Origin: an uncultured Blautia sp.
GTDB taxonomy: Bacteria; Bacillota; Clostridia; Lachnospirales; Lachnospiraceae
Assembly (NCBI GenBank): GCA_934402155.1
Contig: CAKRTP010000121.1
Coordinates: 1-5,091, forward strand
Reading direction: 5' to 3'
DNA: 5,091 nt
The position numbers were made by a program, and so were the translations under genes. A model generated the notes under the pieces. It saw nothing but the letters and a program-made list of their open reading frames with translations. It did not search any database and was not told where the DNA came from. Positions 1 through 5,091 of this stretch are shown here, piece by piece; position 1 is the stretch's first letter; each line of letters starts with the position of its first letter.

Positions 1-312
1 GAAAAATATGCTCCGATACAGCAGACAGAAGAAACCGCTTCCGATGAAGCAGCACCTGCGGCATCCGAAGGAAAGCTTACCTGGCAGCAGCAGAAAGAAG
101 AACAGGCACGTAAACGTAAGCAGGAGGCGGAACTTAAGAAAACAGAACAGAGAATTGAAAAACTCGAAACCCGAGACAGAGAAATCGATGAAACTCTGGT
201 TCTTCCGGATGTCTGTACCAACGTCGGACGCTGTGCAGAACTCAGCCGCGAAAAAGACAAAATTCAGGCAGAACTTGAAGAACTTTATGAAAAATGGGAA
301 ACCCTGGCGTAA
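1..312 (+). CDS. ABC-F family ATPase, C-terminal end (5' truncated by window)
   Basis: The frame is open from base 1 to a TAA at 310-312 and gives 103 residues with no start in view. An acidic, Ala-rich linker (about residues 9-23) leads into a highly charged Lys/Glu/Gln-rich segment beginning LTWQQQKEEQARKRK. This continues as two helical stretches broken by a short turn (LVLPDVCTNVG) and ends in EKWETLA. The pattern is that of the C-terminal coiled-coil domain that follows the second ATP-binding cassette in ABC-F proteins (Uup/YdiF type). ABC-F proteins are soluble ATPases without membrane segments. The characterised ones bind the ribosome and relieve stalling or give antibiotic resistance, and the C-terminal coiled coil of Uup has been linked to DNA binding. 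The two ATPase cassettes lie outside the window, so the subgroup cannot be fixed. The gene converges on icd, and its last codons form part of the terminator stem. Confidence 0.82.
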   Translation, partial: EKYAPIQQTEETASDEAAPAASEGKLTWQQQKEEQARKRKQEAELKKTEQRIEKLETRDREIDETLVLPDVCTNVGRCAELSREKDKIQAELEELYEKWETLA

Positions 313-336
313 TGCCGTGGGTTTCCCATTTCTTTA
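291..336. terminator. Bidirectional intrinsic terminator between ABC-F gene and icd
   Basis: A perfect 10-bp stem pairs TGGGAAACCC (295-304) with GGGTTTCCCA (319-328), and a further GGC/GCC pairing lies inside the loop. On the + strand it is followed by TTTCTTTAT. Read on the - strand the arm is followed by TTTTTC, because AAAA precedes the + stem and extends it by A-T pairs. It can therefore end both converging transcripts. The left arm and loop contain the last codons and the TAA stop of the ABC-F gene. Confidence 0.8.
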
Positions 337-363
337 TATTCCTATTGCTCTGGTTAATTTTTA

Positions 364-1575
364 CTATTTAAGAAGATTATCCAAAGTCTCTCTAATCGCA
401 AGAATAAATCCCTCGCTGTTCAGTACGGTCGGGTTCTCGATGGTAGTGATCAGCGCCAGATCCTTGGTCATCTTGCCGGACTCAATGGTAGAAAGAGTTG
501 CCTTCTCCAGTTTATCCGCGAACTGTGCCAGCTCCGCATTTCCGTCAAGCTCTCCACGCTTACGAAGAGCTCCTGTCCATGCAAAGATAGTTGCTACAGA
601 GTTTGTGGAAGTCTCGCCGCCTTCCAGATGACGATAATAATGTCTCTGTACTGTTCCGTGAGCTGCCTCATACTCATAGTAACCATTCGGAGAAACAAGA
701 ACAGATGTCATCATCGCAAGAGAACCAAATGCTGAAGATACCATATCACTCATAACATCTCCATCATAGTTCTTGCATGCCCAGATGAATCCGCCTTCTG
801 CCTTCATGACACGGGCAACAATATCATCGATCAGGCTGTAGAAGTAAGTAAGACCGGCTTCCTCAAATTTCTCTTTGAATTCCTCATCAAATATAGTCTG
901 GAAAACCTGTTTGAATTTGGCATCATAAGTCTTGGAGATCGTATCCTTGGCGCCAAACCATACATCCTGCTTTGTATCCAGTGCATAGTTGAAGCAGCTT
1001 CTTGCAAAGCTCTCGATGGATGCCTCCATGTTGTGCATACCCATGGCAACTCCCGGAGCCTTGAAATCCTGTACCAGGGCACGCTTCTCTTCTCCGTCCT
1101 CTGAAGTATAAACAAGCTCAACCTTGCCCGGTTTGTCAATATACAGTTCTGTGTTCTTATAGATATCACCATATGCATGACGGGCAAGAGTGATCGGTTT
1201 CTTCCAGTTACGTACACATGGTTCAATTCCCTTTACTACGATCGGAGCACGGAATACAGTTCCGTCAAGAATCGCACGGATCGTTCCGTTCGGACTCTTG
1301 TACATCTTCTTGAGATCATACTCCTCCATACGTGCATGGTTTGGTGTGATCGTCGCACATTTAACTGCAACACCATATTTCTTGGTTGCCTCTGCTGCAT
1401 CGATCGTTACCTGATCATCTGTGTCATTACGGTGTGCAAGACCAAGATCATAATATTCTGTATTCAGATCAATATATGGAAGCAGTAATTCATCCTTGAT
1501 CATCTTCCAGAGGATTCTGGTCATCTCATCTCCGTCCATTTCTACTAACGGCGTTGTCATCTGAATTTTTGTCAT
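364..1575 (-). CDS. icd: NADP-dependent isocitrate dehydrogenase (eukaryote-like homodimeric type)
   Basis: The 403-residue enzyme oxidatively decarboxylates isocitrate to 2-oxoglutarate with reduction of NADP+, in the cytoplasm. The chain aligns from memory with human IDH1 along nearly all its length. Visible motifs are [10 protein letters not shown] (11-20), KCATITP (72-78) and KSPNGTIR (93-100). The isocitrate-binding residues Ser94, Arg100, Arg109, Arg132 and Tyr139 keep the same numbers as in human IDH1. Lys210 is the likely catalytic lysine. LIDD (248-251) and NYDGD (269-273) supply the metal-binding aspartates. [11 protein letters not shown] (303-313) carries Arg311 and His312, the pair that in IDH1 contacts the NADP 2'-phosphate, which supports NADP over NAD. 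The start at 1575 is chosen over an in-frame ATG at 1599 because AGGAG sits 6 nt before it. The gene ends in tandem stops, TAG then TAA. In an anaerobe the main role is probably glutamate precursor supply; that part is inference. Confidence 0.97.
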   Translation of the reverse strand: MTKIQMTTPLVEMDGDEMTRILWKMIKDELLLPYIDLNTEYYDLGLAHRNDTDDQVTIDAAEATKKYGVAVKCATITPNHARMEEYDLKKMYKSPNGTIRAILDGTVFRAPIVVKGIEPCVRNWKKPITLARHAYGDIYKNTELYIDKPGKVELVYTSEDGEEKRALVQDFKAPGVAMGMHNMEASIESFARSCFNYALDTKQDVWFGAKDTISKTYDAKFKQVFQTIFDEEFKEKFEEAGLTYFYSLIDDIVARVMKAEGGFIWACKNYDGDVMSDMVSSAFGSLAMMTSVLVSPNGYYEYEAAHGTVQRHYYRHLEGGETSTNSVATIFAWTGALRKRGELDGNAELAQFADKLEKATLSTIESGKMTKDLALITTIENPTVLNSEGFILAIRETLDNLLK

Positions 1576-1581
1576 AAGTTT

Positions 1582-1586
1582 CTCCT
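1582..1586 (-). promoter_or_regulatory. icd ribosome-binding site
   Basis: On the - strand AGGAG, within AGAGAGGAGA, lies 6 nt before the ATG at 1573-1575. The upstream in-frame ATG at 1597-1599 lies 5' of this site and lacks an equally good one, so the shorter protein is the likely product. Confidence 0.85.
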
Positions 1587-1604
1587 CTCTGTGTAGCATT
1601 TATT

Positions 1605-1653
1605 TTACTGTTCACAGTAAGTTACTATACGCTGCCCCTGTTGCTTTGAACAG
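1605..1653 (-). promoter_or_regulatory. Dyad-rich icd leader, possible operator or RNA switch
   Basis: Between the icd promoter and its ribosome-binding site lie three related dyads. One is a near-perfect 16-nt palindrome at 1605-1620 (TTACTG, TTCA, CAGTAA). The second is CTGTT/AACAG at 1638-1642 and 1649-1653. The third is a longer-range pair, CTGTTCA at 1608-1614 and TGAACAG at 1647-1653. Because these pairings share arms, they cannot all form in one RNA. A TATAGT at 1624-1629 (- strand) with TGTTCA 17 bp upstream could be a weak second promoter whose start falls in the palindrome. No known regulator is recognised. Confidence 0.35.
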
Positions 1654-1664
1654 CGATTTGTTAC

Positions 1665-1693
1665 ATTGTAGCGAAAAAAACTCTGTCCGTCAA
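1665..1693 (-). promoter_or_regulatory. Sigma-A-type promoter for icd
   Basis: On the - strand TTGACG (1693-1688) and TACAAT (1670-1665) are separated by exactly 17 bp, each one base from consensus. A T-rich spacer lies between them. Transcription would start near 1658, giving a leader of about 83 nt. The promoter lies 3' of the subtilase gene, so icd has its own transcription even if some readthrough arrives from the protease. Confidence 0.75.
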
Positions 1694-1704
1694 TACTTTC
1701 GGGC

Positions 1705-1741
1705 TTTACCAGAGTAAATCTTACAAATTTTCCGGAAAATT
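1705..1741. repeat. Inverted repeats at the subtilase 3' end
   Basis: A perfect 16-nt palindrome, AATTTTCC followed by GGAAAATT, covers 1726-1741 and includes part of the subtilase stop codon. A second small hairpin, TTTAC (1705-1709) and GTAAA (1714-1718), lies just 3' of it. As RNA the first gives at most a weak A/U stem with a 4-nt loop. Neither is followed by a U-run on the - strand, so this is not a convincing terminator. It could be a protein-binding site just upstream of the icd promoter or an mRNA 3'-end structure. Confidence 0.4.
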
Positions 1742-2576
1742 ACAGCGAAAGGAACTTTTCGCAGTTAAATTTCCCCCATCCCTGCTGATTTCTCGGAAGT
1801 CCCAGATCATCCGCACTGTCGTGCAGCATCATCTTGATATCCACATTCGTGAGCATCGGATCTTTTTCCAGTGCAAGAGCCGCCGCTCCGGATATCACCG
1901 GTGTAGACATCGAAGTGCCGCTTTTCATTGCATAGGTATTCCCCGCTCCCGGTGTACACGCCATGATTCGACGCCCCGGTGCTACCAGATCCGGCTTGCA
2001 GACACATTCAAAAGTCGGTCCTCTTCCCGAAATCCCATCTTTTCCCAGAAGAAGATCACTTGACCCGACTGTGATCACCTTTTTGCTGCATCCCGGTGCC
2101 GTGACACTTCCTGGCTCCGGTCCCTGGTTTCCTGCTGCCGCGACTACTACCAGCCCCTGATCCCAGAGTTTTTCGACACCGCGCACAAGGACGTCTTTAT
2201 CATTTCTCGTTCGGTATGTCGTCCCCACCGAGATATTCACCACCCGGATATGATATTCCTCCCGATGCTCTTCAATCCACCGAAAAGCTGCCAGAATATC
2301 TTCTTTATTTCCGTTTCCAAAACGATCCAGCACCTTGAGACTGATCAGAAAACAGCCCGGTGCCATTCCTGCATATTTTCCCGCAGAAGCAGCCCCGCTG
2401 CCTCCAAGGATACCTGCAACACAGGTTCCGTGTCCGTTGTCATCATAGGGCAGTTTTCTGTAAGCTATAAAATCTGCAAAAGCATAAATACGATCTCCAA
2501 AATCCATATGAGGATAAATTCCCGTATCAAGAAGTGCCACACCGACTCCCCTGCCGGTATAAACTGACTGCTTCAT
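1740..2576 (-). CDS. S8 family subtilisin-like serine protease, single-domain, no signal or propeptide
   Basis: The 278-residue protein carries the whole subtilase catalytic set. Asp17 lies in ALLDTGIYPHMDF, His49 in DNGHGTCVAGI, the oxyanion Asn150 in VVAAAGNQGP and Ser222 in SGTSMSTPVISGAAAL. Thus it should be an active endopeptidase. The chain begins only 16 residues before the catalytic Asp. It has no signal peptide, no inhibitor-type propeptide and none of the N-terminal extension (LIPY motif) that keeps Bacillus intracellular subtilisins inactive. It also stops soon after the catalytic core. Seven cysteines, one of them (Cys52) three residues after the catalytic His, fit a reducing cytoplasm. 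The start at 2576 is chosen because AGGAG lies 7 nt upstream; an in-frame ATG at 2669 has no such site. Substrate and role are unknown. It lies upstream of icd on the same strand and diverges from a small membrane-protein gene. Confidence 0.9.
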   Translation of the reverse strand: MKQSVYTGRGVGVALLDTGIYPHMDFGDRIYAFADFIAYRKLPYDDNGHGTCVAGILGGSGAASAGKYAGMAPGCFLISLKVLDRFGNGNKEDILAAFRWIEEHREEYHIRVVNISVGTTYRTRNDKDVLVRGVEKLWDQGLVVVAAAGNQGPEPGSVTAPGCSKKVITVGSSDLLLGKDGISGRGPTFECVCKPDLVAPGRRIMACTPGAGNTYAMKSGTSMSTPVISGAAALALEKDPMLTNVDIKMMLHDSADDLGLPRNQQGWGKFNCEKFLSL

Positions 2577-2583
2577 GAATATA

Positions 2584-2588
2584 CTCCT
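2584..2588 (-). promoter_or_regulatory. Subtilase ribosome-binding site (decides the start)
   Basis: On the - strand CAGGAG is followed by a 7-nt spacer (TATATTC) and the ATG at 2574-2576. The longer frame opening at 2669 would add 31 residues unlike any subtilase pro-region. It also has only CTTATTTCTT before its ATG. Confidence 0.85.
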
Positions 2589-2680
2589 GATAAATGGACT
2601 TATTTTAATGTATTCAAAAAAGCACAATGATGTATGATTTTCGAAAAAATTGCCAATACTGAAAGCCATAAGAAATAAGT
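2589..2680. promoter_or_regulatory. Divergent intergenic region with weak promoter candidates
   Basis: This AT-rich spacer must hold promoters for both the subtilase (-) and the small membrane protein (+). For the + gene, TATGAT at 2633-2638 is a fair -10 with a poor -35 (TATTCA, 2611-2616, 16-bp spacer). For the - gene, TTGGCA (2656-2651) is a good -35, but the hexamer 16 bp on is only TACATC (2634-2629). The two candidates overlap, so the genes could compete for polymerase. Neither is close enough to consensus to be firm, and an alternative sigma factor is possible. Confidence 0.3.
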
Positions 2681-2687
2681 AAGGAGG
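2681..2687 (+). promoter_or_regulatory. Strong ribosome-binding site of the 51-aa gene
   Basis: AAGGAGG fully matches the core of the anti-Shine-Dalgarno sequence and sits 7 nt from the ATG at 2695. It is the best such site in the window and the main reason to accept so short a gene. Confidence 0.85.
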
Positions 2688-2694
2688 CTTTTTT

Positions 2695-2850
2695 ATGTGG
2701 ATCTTTTTTCTGATCGTATTTTTTCTTCTGCAGGCATTTGTACTCCTCTGTTGTCTTATCGCCGGAAACGACCCGGCCTCGCAGGAATTATCCGACCGGG
2801 AGCAGATGGAATATATACAGAGATGGATGGAGAAGCATTCCCGTTCATAA
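2695..2850 (+). CDS. Small single-pass membrane protein, 51 aa
   Basis: The frame encodes 51 residues. Residues 2-23 form one strongly hydrophobic helix (WIFFLIVFFLLQAFVLLCC and LIA), followed by a short polar linker. The tail is charged and probably helical (REQMEYIQRWMEKHSRS). A consensus AAGGAGG (2681-2687) lies 7 nt before the ATG, and a strong hairpin terminator follows the stop directly, so this looks like a complete one-gene transcript. By the positive-inside rule the basic C-terminal tail would face the cytoplasm. I do not recognise a named family. It diverges from the subtilase gene, which leaves open a link such as anchor, adaptor or substrate, but nothing in the sequence proves one. 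Confidence 0.75.
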   Translation: MWIFFLIVFFLLQAFVLLCCLIAGNDPASQELSDREQMEYIQRWMEKHSRS

Positions 2851-2904
2851 AAAAATGAGGGAACAGCAGTTACTCATAACTGCCGTGCCCTCATACATAT
2901 TTTT
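2849..2904. terminator. Bidirectional intrinsic terminator between glmS and the 51-aa gene
   Basis: An outer 7-bp stem pairs ATGAGGG (2855-2861) with CCCTCAT (2888-2894). An inner 7-bp stem pairs GCAGTTA (2866-2872) with TAACTGC (2877-2883), with a CTCA loop between. AACA/CGTG internal loops separate the two. On the - strand the hairpin is followed by seven U (A-run 2849-2855), a classic end for the glmS transcript. On the + strand it is followed by ATATTTTT, which can end the small gene. The A-run begins within the small gene's stop codon. Confidence 0.87.
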
Positions 2905-2960
2905 ACGCTGCTGCCGACCTGGAATCACACACCAGATAAGCCTGCTTACATTTCATTTCT

Positions 2961-4799
2961 TTATTCTACAGTAACACTCTTCGCAAGGTTTCTCGGCTTA
3001 TCTACATCAAGTCCCTTGGCAACACTTACATAGTATCCCAGAAGCTGAAGTGGGATCACAGCAAGAGAAGTTGCAAAGTATGGATCTGTCTTCGGAATAT
3101 AAACAGTGAAATCTGCTGTGTCTTCAATATTATAATTTCCAAAAGTAGTAAGTCCCATCAGATATGCTCCACGGCTCTTGCATTCAACCATGTTGCTGAC
3201 TGTTTTTTCGTAGAGATCCGGCTGGGTAAGAACACCAATTACCAGAGTTCCGTCTTCGATCAAAGAAATGGTTCCGTGCTTCAGTTCGCCTGCTGCATAT
3301 GCCTCTGAATGAATATAACTTACTTCTTTCATCTTGAGGCTGCCTTCCATGCTGATCGCATAGTCGATCCCACGACCAACAAAGAAAGTGTCATGTGCAT
3401 TTGCCTGCTTGGATGCAAACCACTGGATTCGCTCCTTATCATCAATGATTCTCTGGATTTTCTCCGGAAGTGTCTTGAGTTCCTCGATATATCCTGTGTA
3501 CTGCTCCTCTGTGATCTGCTCTCTTACCAGTGCGAACTGAACAGCCAGCACATAGGAAGCCATCATCTGCGTGCTGTAAGCCTTGGTTGTGGCTACTGAA
3601 ATCTCCGGACCTGCAAGTGTATAGAATACATTATCCGCCTCACGTGCGATGGAGGAACCAACAACATTTACAATAGCAAGAGTGCGGATTCCATGATCCT
3701 TGCACAGTCTCAGTGCTGCAAGACTGTCTGCTGTTTCTCCTGACTGACTGATCACAACCGCAAGTGCGTGAGGATCCAGGATCGGATTACGATAACGGAA
3801 TTCAGATGCAAACTCCACACGTACCGGAATTCCTGCCATATTTTCGATCACATACTGTGCTGCCATTCCGACATGATAAGCAGAACCACAGGCAACAATA
3901 TAAATCTGAGAGATATCTCTGATCTCTTCCTCTGACAGACCAACATCTGACAGGTCGATCCTTCCCTCATTTAAAACAGAATTCAGTGTATCCTGTACAG
4001 CCTTCGGCTGCTCATGGATCTCTTTCATCATGAAATGTTCAAATCCGGCTTTCTCTGCCGCCTCTGCATCCCAGTCGATTACTTTCATTTCTTTCTCAAT
4101 CTCTTCACCATCAAGGTTGTAGAAAGTGATCTCACCCTTACGGACACGAGCCATCTCCATGTTGCCGATATAATAAACATTTCTTGTATACTTCAGGATT
4201 GCCGGAACATCTGACGCAATATAGGACTCACCGTTCTCAATACCAAGAATCATCGGGCTGTCCTTTCTTGCCACATAAATTTCTTCCGGATAATCCTTAA
4301 ACATGATCGCCAGCGCATAAGAACCGCGGATACGCACCATAGAGTGATTGATTGCATCTACCGGAGTACCCTCATACTTCTTGTAATAGTAGTCGATCAG
4401 CTTCACAGCTACTTCTGTATCTGTCTCTGAATAGAAAGTATACCCCTTGTGCAGCAGTTTATCCTTCAGTTCCTGATAATTCTCAATGATCCCATTATGT
4501 ACAGCAACAATGTTTCCATCATCGCTGACATGAGGATGTGCATTATGCTCAGACGGTTCTCCATGAGTTGCCCAGCGGGTATGTCCGATACCACAGGTTC
4601 CCGGAACTGATTTTCCATCATTTGTTTTCTCAGCGAGTCCCCTCAGACGTCCCTTTGCCTTGATCACCTCGGTTTCACTTTCACCATCACGAACTGCAAT
4701 TCCGGCTGAATCATAACCACGATATTCCAGCTTGGAAAGACCGTCCAGCAAAATCGGTGCCGCCTGATGGTTGCCTGTAAATCCTACAATTCCACACAT
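2961..4799 (-). CDS. glmS: Glutamine--fructose-6-phosphate aminotransferase (isomerizing)
   Basis: The 612-residue enzyme makes glucosamine-6-phosphate from fructose-6-phosphate and glutamine, the committed step to UDP-GlcNAc, peptidoglycan and other amino sugars. Its length is normal for the family. The N-terminal class II glutaminase domain begins MCGIVGF; Cys2 becomes the N-terminal nucleophile after Met removal. It also shows HTRWATHG (73-80), HNGIIENY (101-108) and SETDTE (124-129). The first SIS sugar-isomerase domain has CGSAYH (304-309), SQSGET (351-356) and TTKAYSTQ (404-411). The second has GRGIDY (475-480) and a block with Glu485, Lys489, Glu492 and His508. The C-terminal tail carries Lys607. 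These match E. coli Glu481, Lys485, Glu488, His504 and Lys603 at a constant offset of four. The ATG follows GAGGAGAG by about 9 nt. The gene has its own promoter and ends at a strong terminator, so it is probably monocistronic, apart from possible readthrough from the VanZ-like gene. Confidence 0.98.
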   Translation of the reverse strand: MCGIVGFTGNHQAAPILLDGLSKLEYRGYDSAGIAVRDGESETEVIKAKGRLRGLAEKTNDGKSVPGTCGIGHTRWATHGEPSEHNAHPHVSDDGNIVAVHNGIIENYQELKDKLLHKGYTFYSETDTEVAVKLIDYYYKKYEGTPVDAINHSMVRIRGSYALAIMFKDYPEEIYVARKDSPMILGIENGESYIASDVPAILKYTRNVYYIGNMEMARVRKGEITFYNLDGEEIEKEMKVIDWDAEAAEKAGFEHFMMKEIHEQPKAVQDTLNSVLNEGRIDLSDVGLSEEEIRDISQIYIVACGSAYHVGMAAQYVIENMAGIPVRVEFASEFRYRNPILDPHALAVVISQSGETADSLAALRLCKDHGIRTLAIVNVVGSSIAREADNVFYTLAGPEISVATTKAYSTQMMASYVLAVQFALVREQITEEQYTGYIEELKTLPEKIQRIIDDKERIQWFASKQANAHDTFFVGRGIDYAISMEGSLKMKEVSYIHSEAYAAGELKHGTISLIEDGTLVIGVLTQPDLYEKTVSNMVECKSRGAYLMGLTTFGNYNIEDTADFTVYIPKTDPYFATSLAVIPLQLLGYYVSVAKGLDVDKPRNLAKSVTVE

Positions 4800-4840
4800 A
4801 AATTAATTCTCTCCTCTTTTTCATCTCATATAACAGCAAA

Positions 4841-4858
4841 GCGGAAATCACAATCCGC
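4841..4858 (-). promoter_or_regulatory. Small GC-rich hairpin in the glmS leader
   Basis: GCGGA and TCCGC (4841-4845 and 4854-4858) pair across an 8-nt loop. The hairpin lies between the stop of the possible upstream reading frame (4864) and the glmS ribosome-binding site (about 4811-4815). It has no U-run, so it is not a terminator. It is a modest structure and may be chance. Confidence 0.3.
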
Positions 4859-4863
4859 CCACA

Positions 4864-4905
4864 TTACCTGTTCATGAGCTCCATCTCTTCTCGAGCTGAG
4901 TTCAT
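4864..4905 (-). CDS. Possible 13-codon upstream reading frame in the glmS leader
   Basis: On the - strand ATG at 4905-4903 opens a frame encoding MNSAREEMELMNR and closes with TAA at 4866-4864, about 65 nt before the glmS start. The promoter's -10 hexamer ends at 4915, so transcription should begin near 4907-4909. That puts this ATG only 2-4 nt from the transcript 5' end and makes it a leaderless start. No Shine-Dalgarno can precede it. An AGCTC/GAGCT pairing lies inside the frame. The reading frame is certain as sequence; its translation and any regulatory role are inference. Confidence 0.3.
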   Translation of the reverse strand: MNSAREEMELMNR

Positions 4906-4914
4906 TTTTGCTCT

Positions 4915-4943
4915 AGCATAGCACAAGAAAGGAGAAAATTCAA
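4915..4943 (-). promoter_or_regulatory. Sigma-A-type promoter for glmS, extended -10
   Basis: On the - strand TTGAAT (4943-4938) and TATGCT (4920-4915) are separated by 17 bp. TGC directly precedes the -10, giving an extended -10 (TGn) element. Transcription would start near 4908, for a leader of about 108 nt. The spacer contains a CTCC-rich stretch with no apparent function. Confidence 0.75.
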
Positions 4944-4989
4944 TATTTTTTGCATTATTGGCCGTTTTAATTGCATTTTTGGTAACTGT

Positions 4990-5091
4990 TCACTTTCTTT
5001 TCCAGAGTTTCATACACCAGTTTACGATCAGACATCCTGCCATGCACCCCAGTCCATTGTGGATCATGTCATCCCACTCAAACAGTCCTCT
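4990..5091 (-). CDS. VanZ-like family protein, C-terminal end (5' end outside window)
   Basis: The last 33 codons of a - strand gene end in TGA at 4992-4990. The peptide opens RGLFEWDDMIHNGLGCMAG and ends in a basic tail (MKLWKRK). The pattern of an acidic pair, an Asn a few residues on, and a Gly-rich start to a membrane helix (DD, HN, G, G) is that of the final transmembrane segment of VanZ-like proteins. There the conserved form is roughly D-D-(V/I)-x-x-N-x-x-G. VanZ confers teicoplanin resistance in enterococci; most homologues are untested integral membrane proteins. It lies 190 bp upstream of glmS on the same strand. I see no clear terminator between them, so readthrough is possible. 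The call rests on a short fragment. Confidence 0.65.
   Translation of the reverse strand, partial: RGLFEWDDMIHNGLGCMAGCLIVNWCMKLWKRK

Noticed and set aside
8..631. Long + strand open frame spanning the ABC-F end and the 3' part of icd
   Set aside because: It is out of frame with the recognisable ABC-F coiled coil at 1-312 and then runs antisense to icd. It crosses the terminator and has no family-like sequence.
831..1488. Several overlapping open frames on both strands inside icd
   Set aside because: They lie in other frames of a complete, well-conserved icd, lack ribosome-binding sites and show no recognisable domains.
1576..1599. Eight extra N-terminal residues for Icd from the ATG at 1599
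   Set aside because: AGGAG lies inside this extension, correctly spaced for the ATG at 1575, and the shorter form matches IDH1 residue numbering exactly.
1821..2567. + strand open frames antisense to the subtilase
   Set aside because: They are shadow frames of the subtilase with Arg/Ser/Pro-rich composition typical of antisense translation, with no start signals.
2577..2669. 31-residue N-terminal extension of the subtilase as a propeptide
   Set aside because: There is no ribosome-binding site before the ATG at 2669, a good one before the ATG at 2576, and no similarity to known subtilase pro-regions. The segment doubles as the divergent promoter region.
2738..2974. 78-codon + strand frame overlapping the 51-aa gene and the terminator
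   Set aside because: It reads through the strong terminator hairpin into the glmS 3' end in a different frame from the well-supported small gene, with no ribosome-binding site.
3309..4214. + strand open frames antisense to glmS
   Set aside because: They are shadow frames of a complete conserved gene, with no ribosome-binding site or domain.
4800..4989. Canonical glmS ribozyme
   Set aside because: The leader after the predicted start is too short and I could not find the conserved core segments on the - strand.
4944..4989. Terminator for the VanZ-like gene
   Set aside because: The TGCA-flanked region with GGCC in its centre forms only a broken stem, and the A-rich stretch beyond it is not a U-run on the - strand.
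4984..4993. ACTGTTCAC, the same 9-mer as in the icd leader palindrome (1607-1615)
   Set aside because: Here it overlaps the stop of the VanZ-like gene, is not part of a dyad, and lies upstream of the glmS promoter at no sensible operator position. A single 9-mer match is likely chance.

Overview
The window carries ordinary chromosomal housekeeping genes from a low-to-moderate GC Gram-positive anaerobe. The best guess is Clostridia, Lachnospiraceae-like. This rests on the style of the proteins (GlmS, eukaryote-type NADP isocitrate dehydrogenase, a compact single-domain subtilase, an ABC-F coiled-coil tail), on strong AGGAG/AAGGAGG ribosome-binding sites and on sigma-A-like promoters. It is an inference from recognition, not from a database search. 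I see no mobile element, CRISPR array, tRNA or rRNA.

Layout, left to right. (1) Positions 1-312 (+) are the end of an ABC-F ATPase, cut by the window edge. (2) A hairpin at 295-328 serves as a two-way terminator between this gene and the converging icd. (3) icd, 364-1575 (-), encodes NADP-dependent isocitrate dehydrogenase. A good promoter lies at 1665-1693, and its roughly 80-nt leader is full of CTGTTCA/TGAACAG dyads. (4) An S8 subtilisin-like protease, 1740-2576 (-), has a complete catalytic machinery but no signal peptide and no propeptide. (5) A 118-bp divergent spacer separates it from a 51-residue single-pass membrane protein, 2695-2850 (+). (6) A second two-way terminator at 2849-2904 lies between this small gene and the end of glmS. 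(7) glmS, 2961-4799 (-), is complete. Its promoter is at 4915-4943. Its leader contains a possible 13-codon upstream reading frame that would begin almost at the transcript 5' end, followed by a small hairpin. (8) The last 102 bases (-) encode the C-terminal end of what looks like a VanZ-family membrane protein.

The genes do not form one pathway. GlmS feeds amino-sugar and peptidoglycan synthesis. Icd supplies 2-oxoglutarate for glutamate, and so indirectly glutamine, the amino donor of GlmS. ABC-F proteins act on the ribosome. The protease and the small membrane protein have no assigned role. The points most worth a second look are the glmS leader, the dyads in the icd leader, and the stripped-down subtilase with its divergent small membrane-protein partner. 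None of them amounts to a clear new system on sequence alone.
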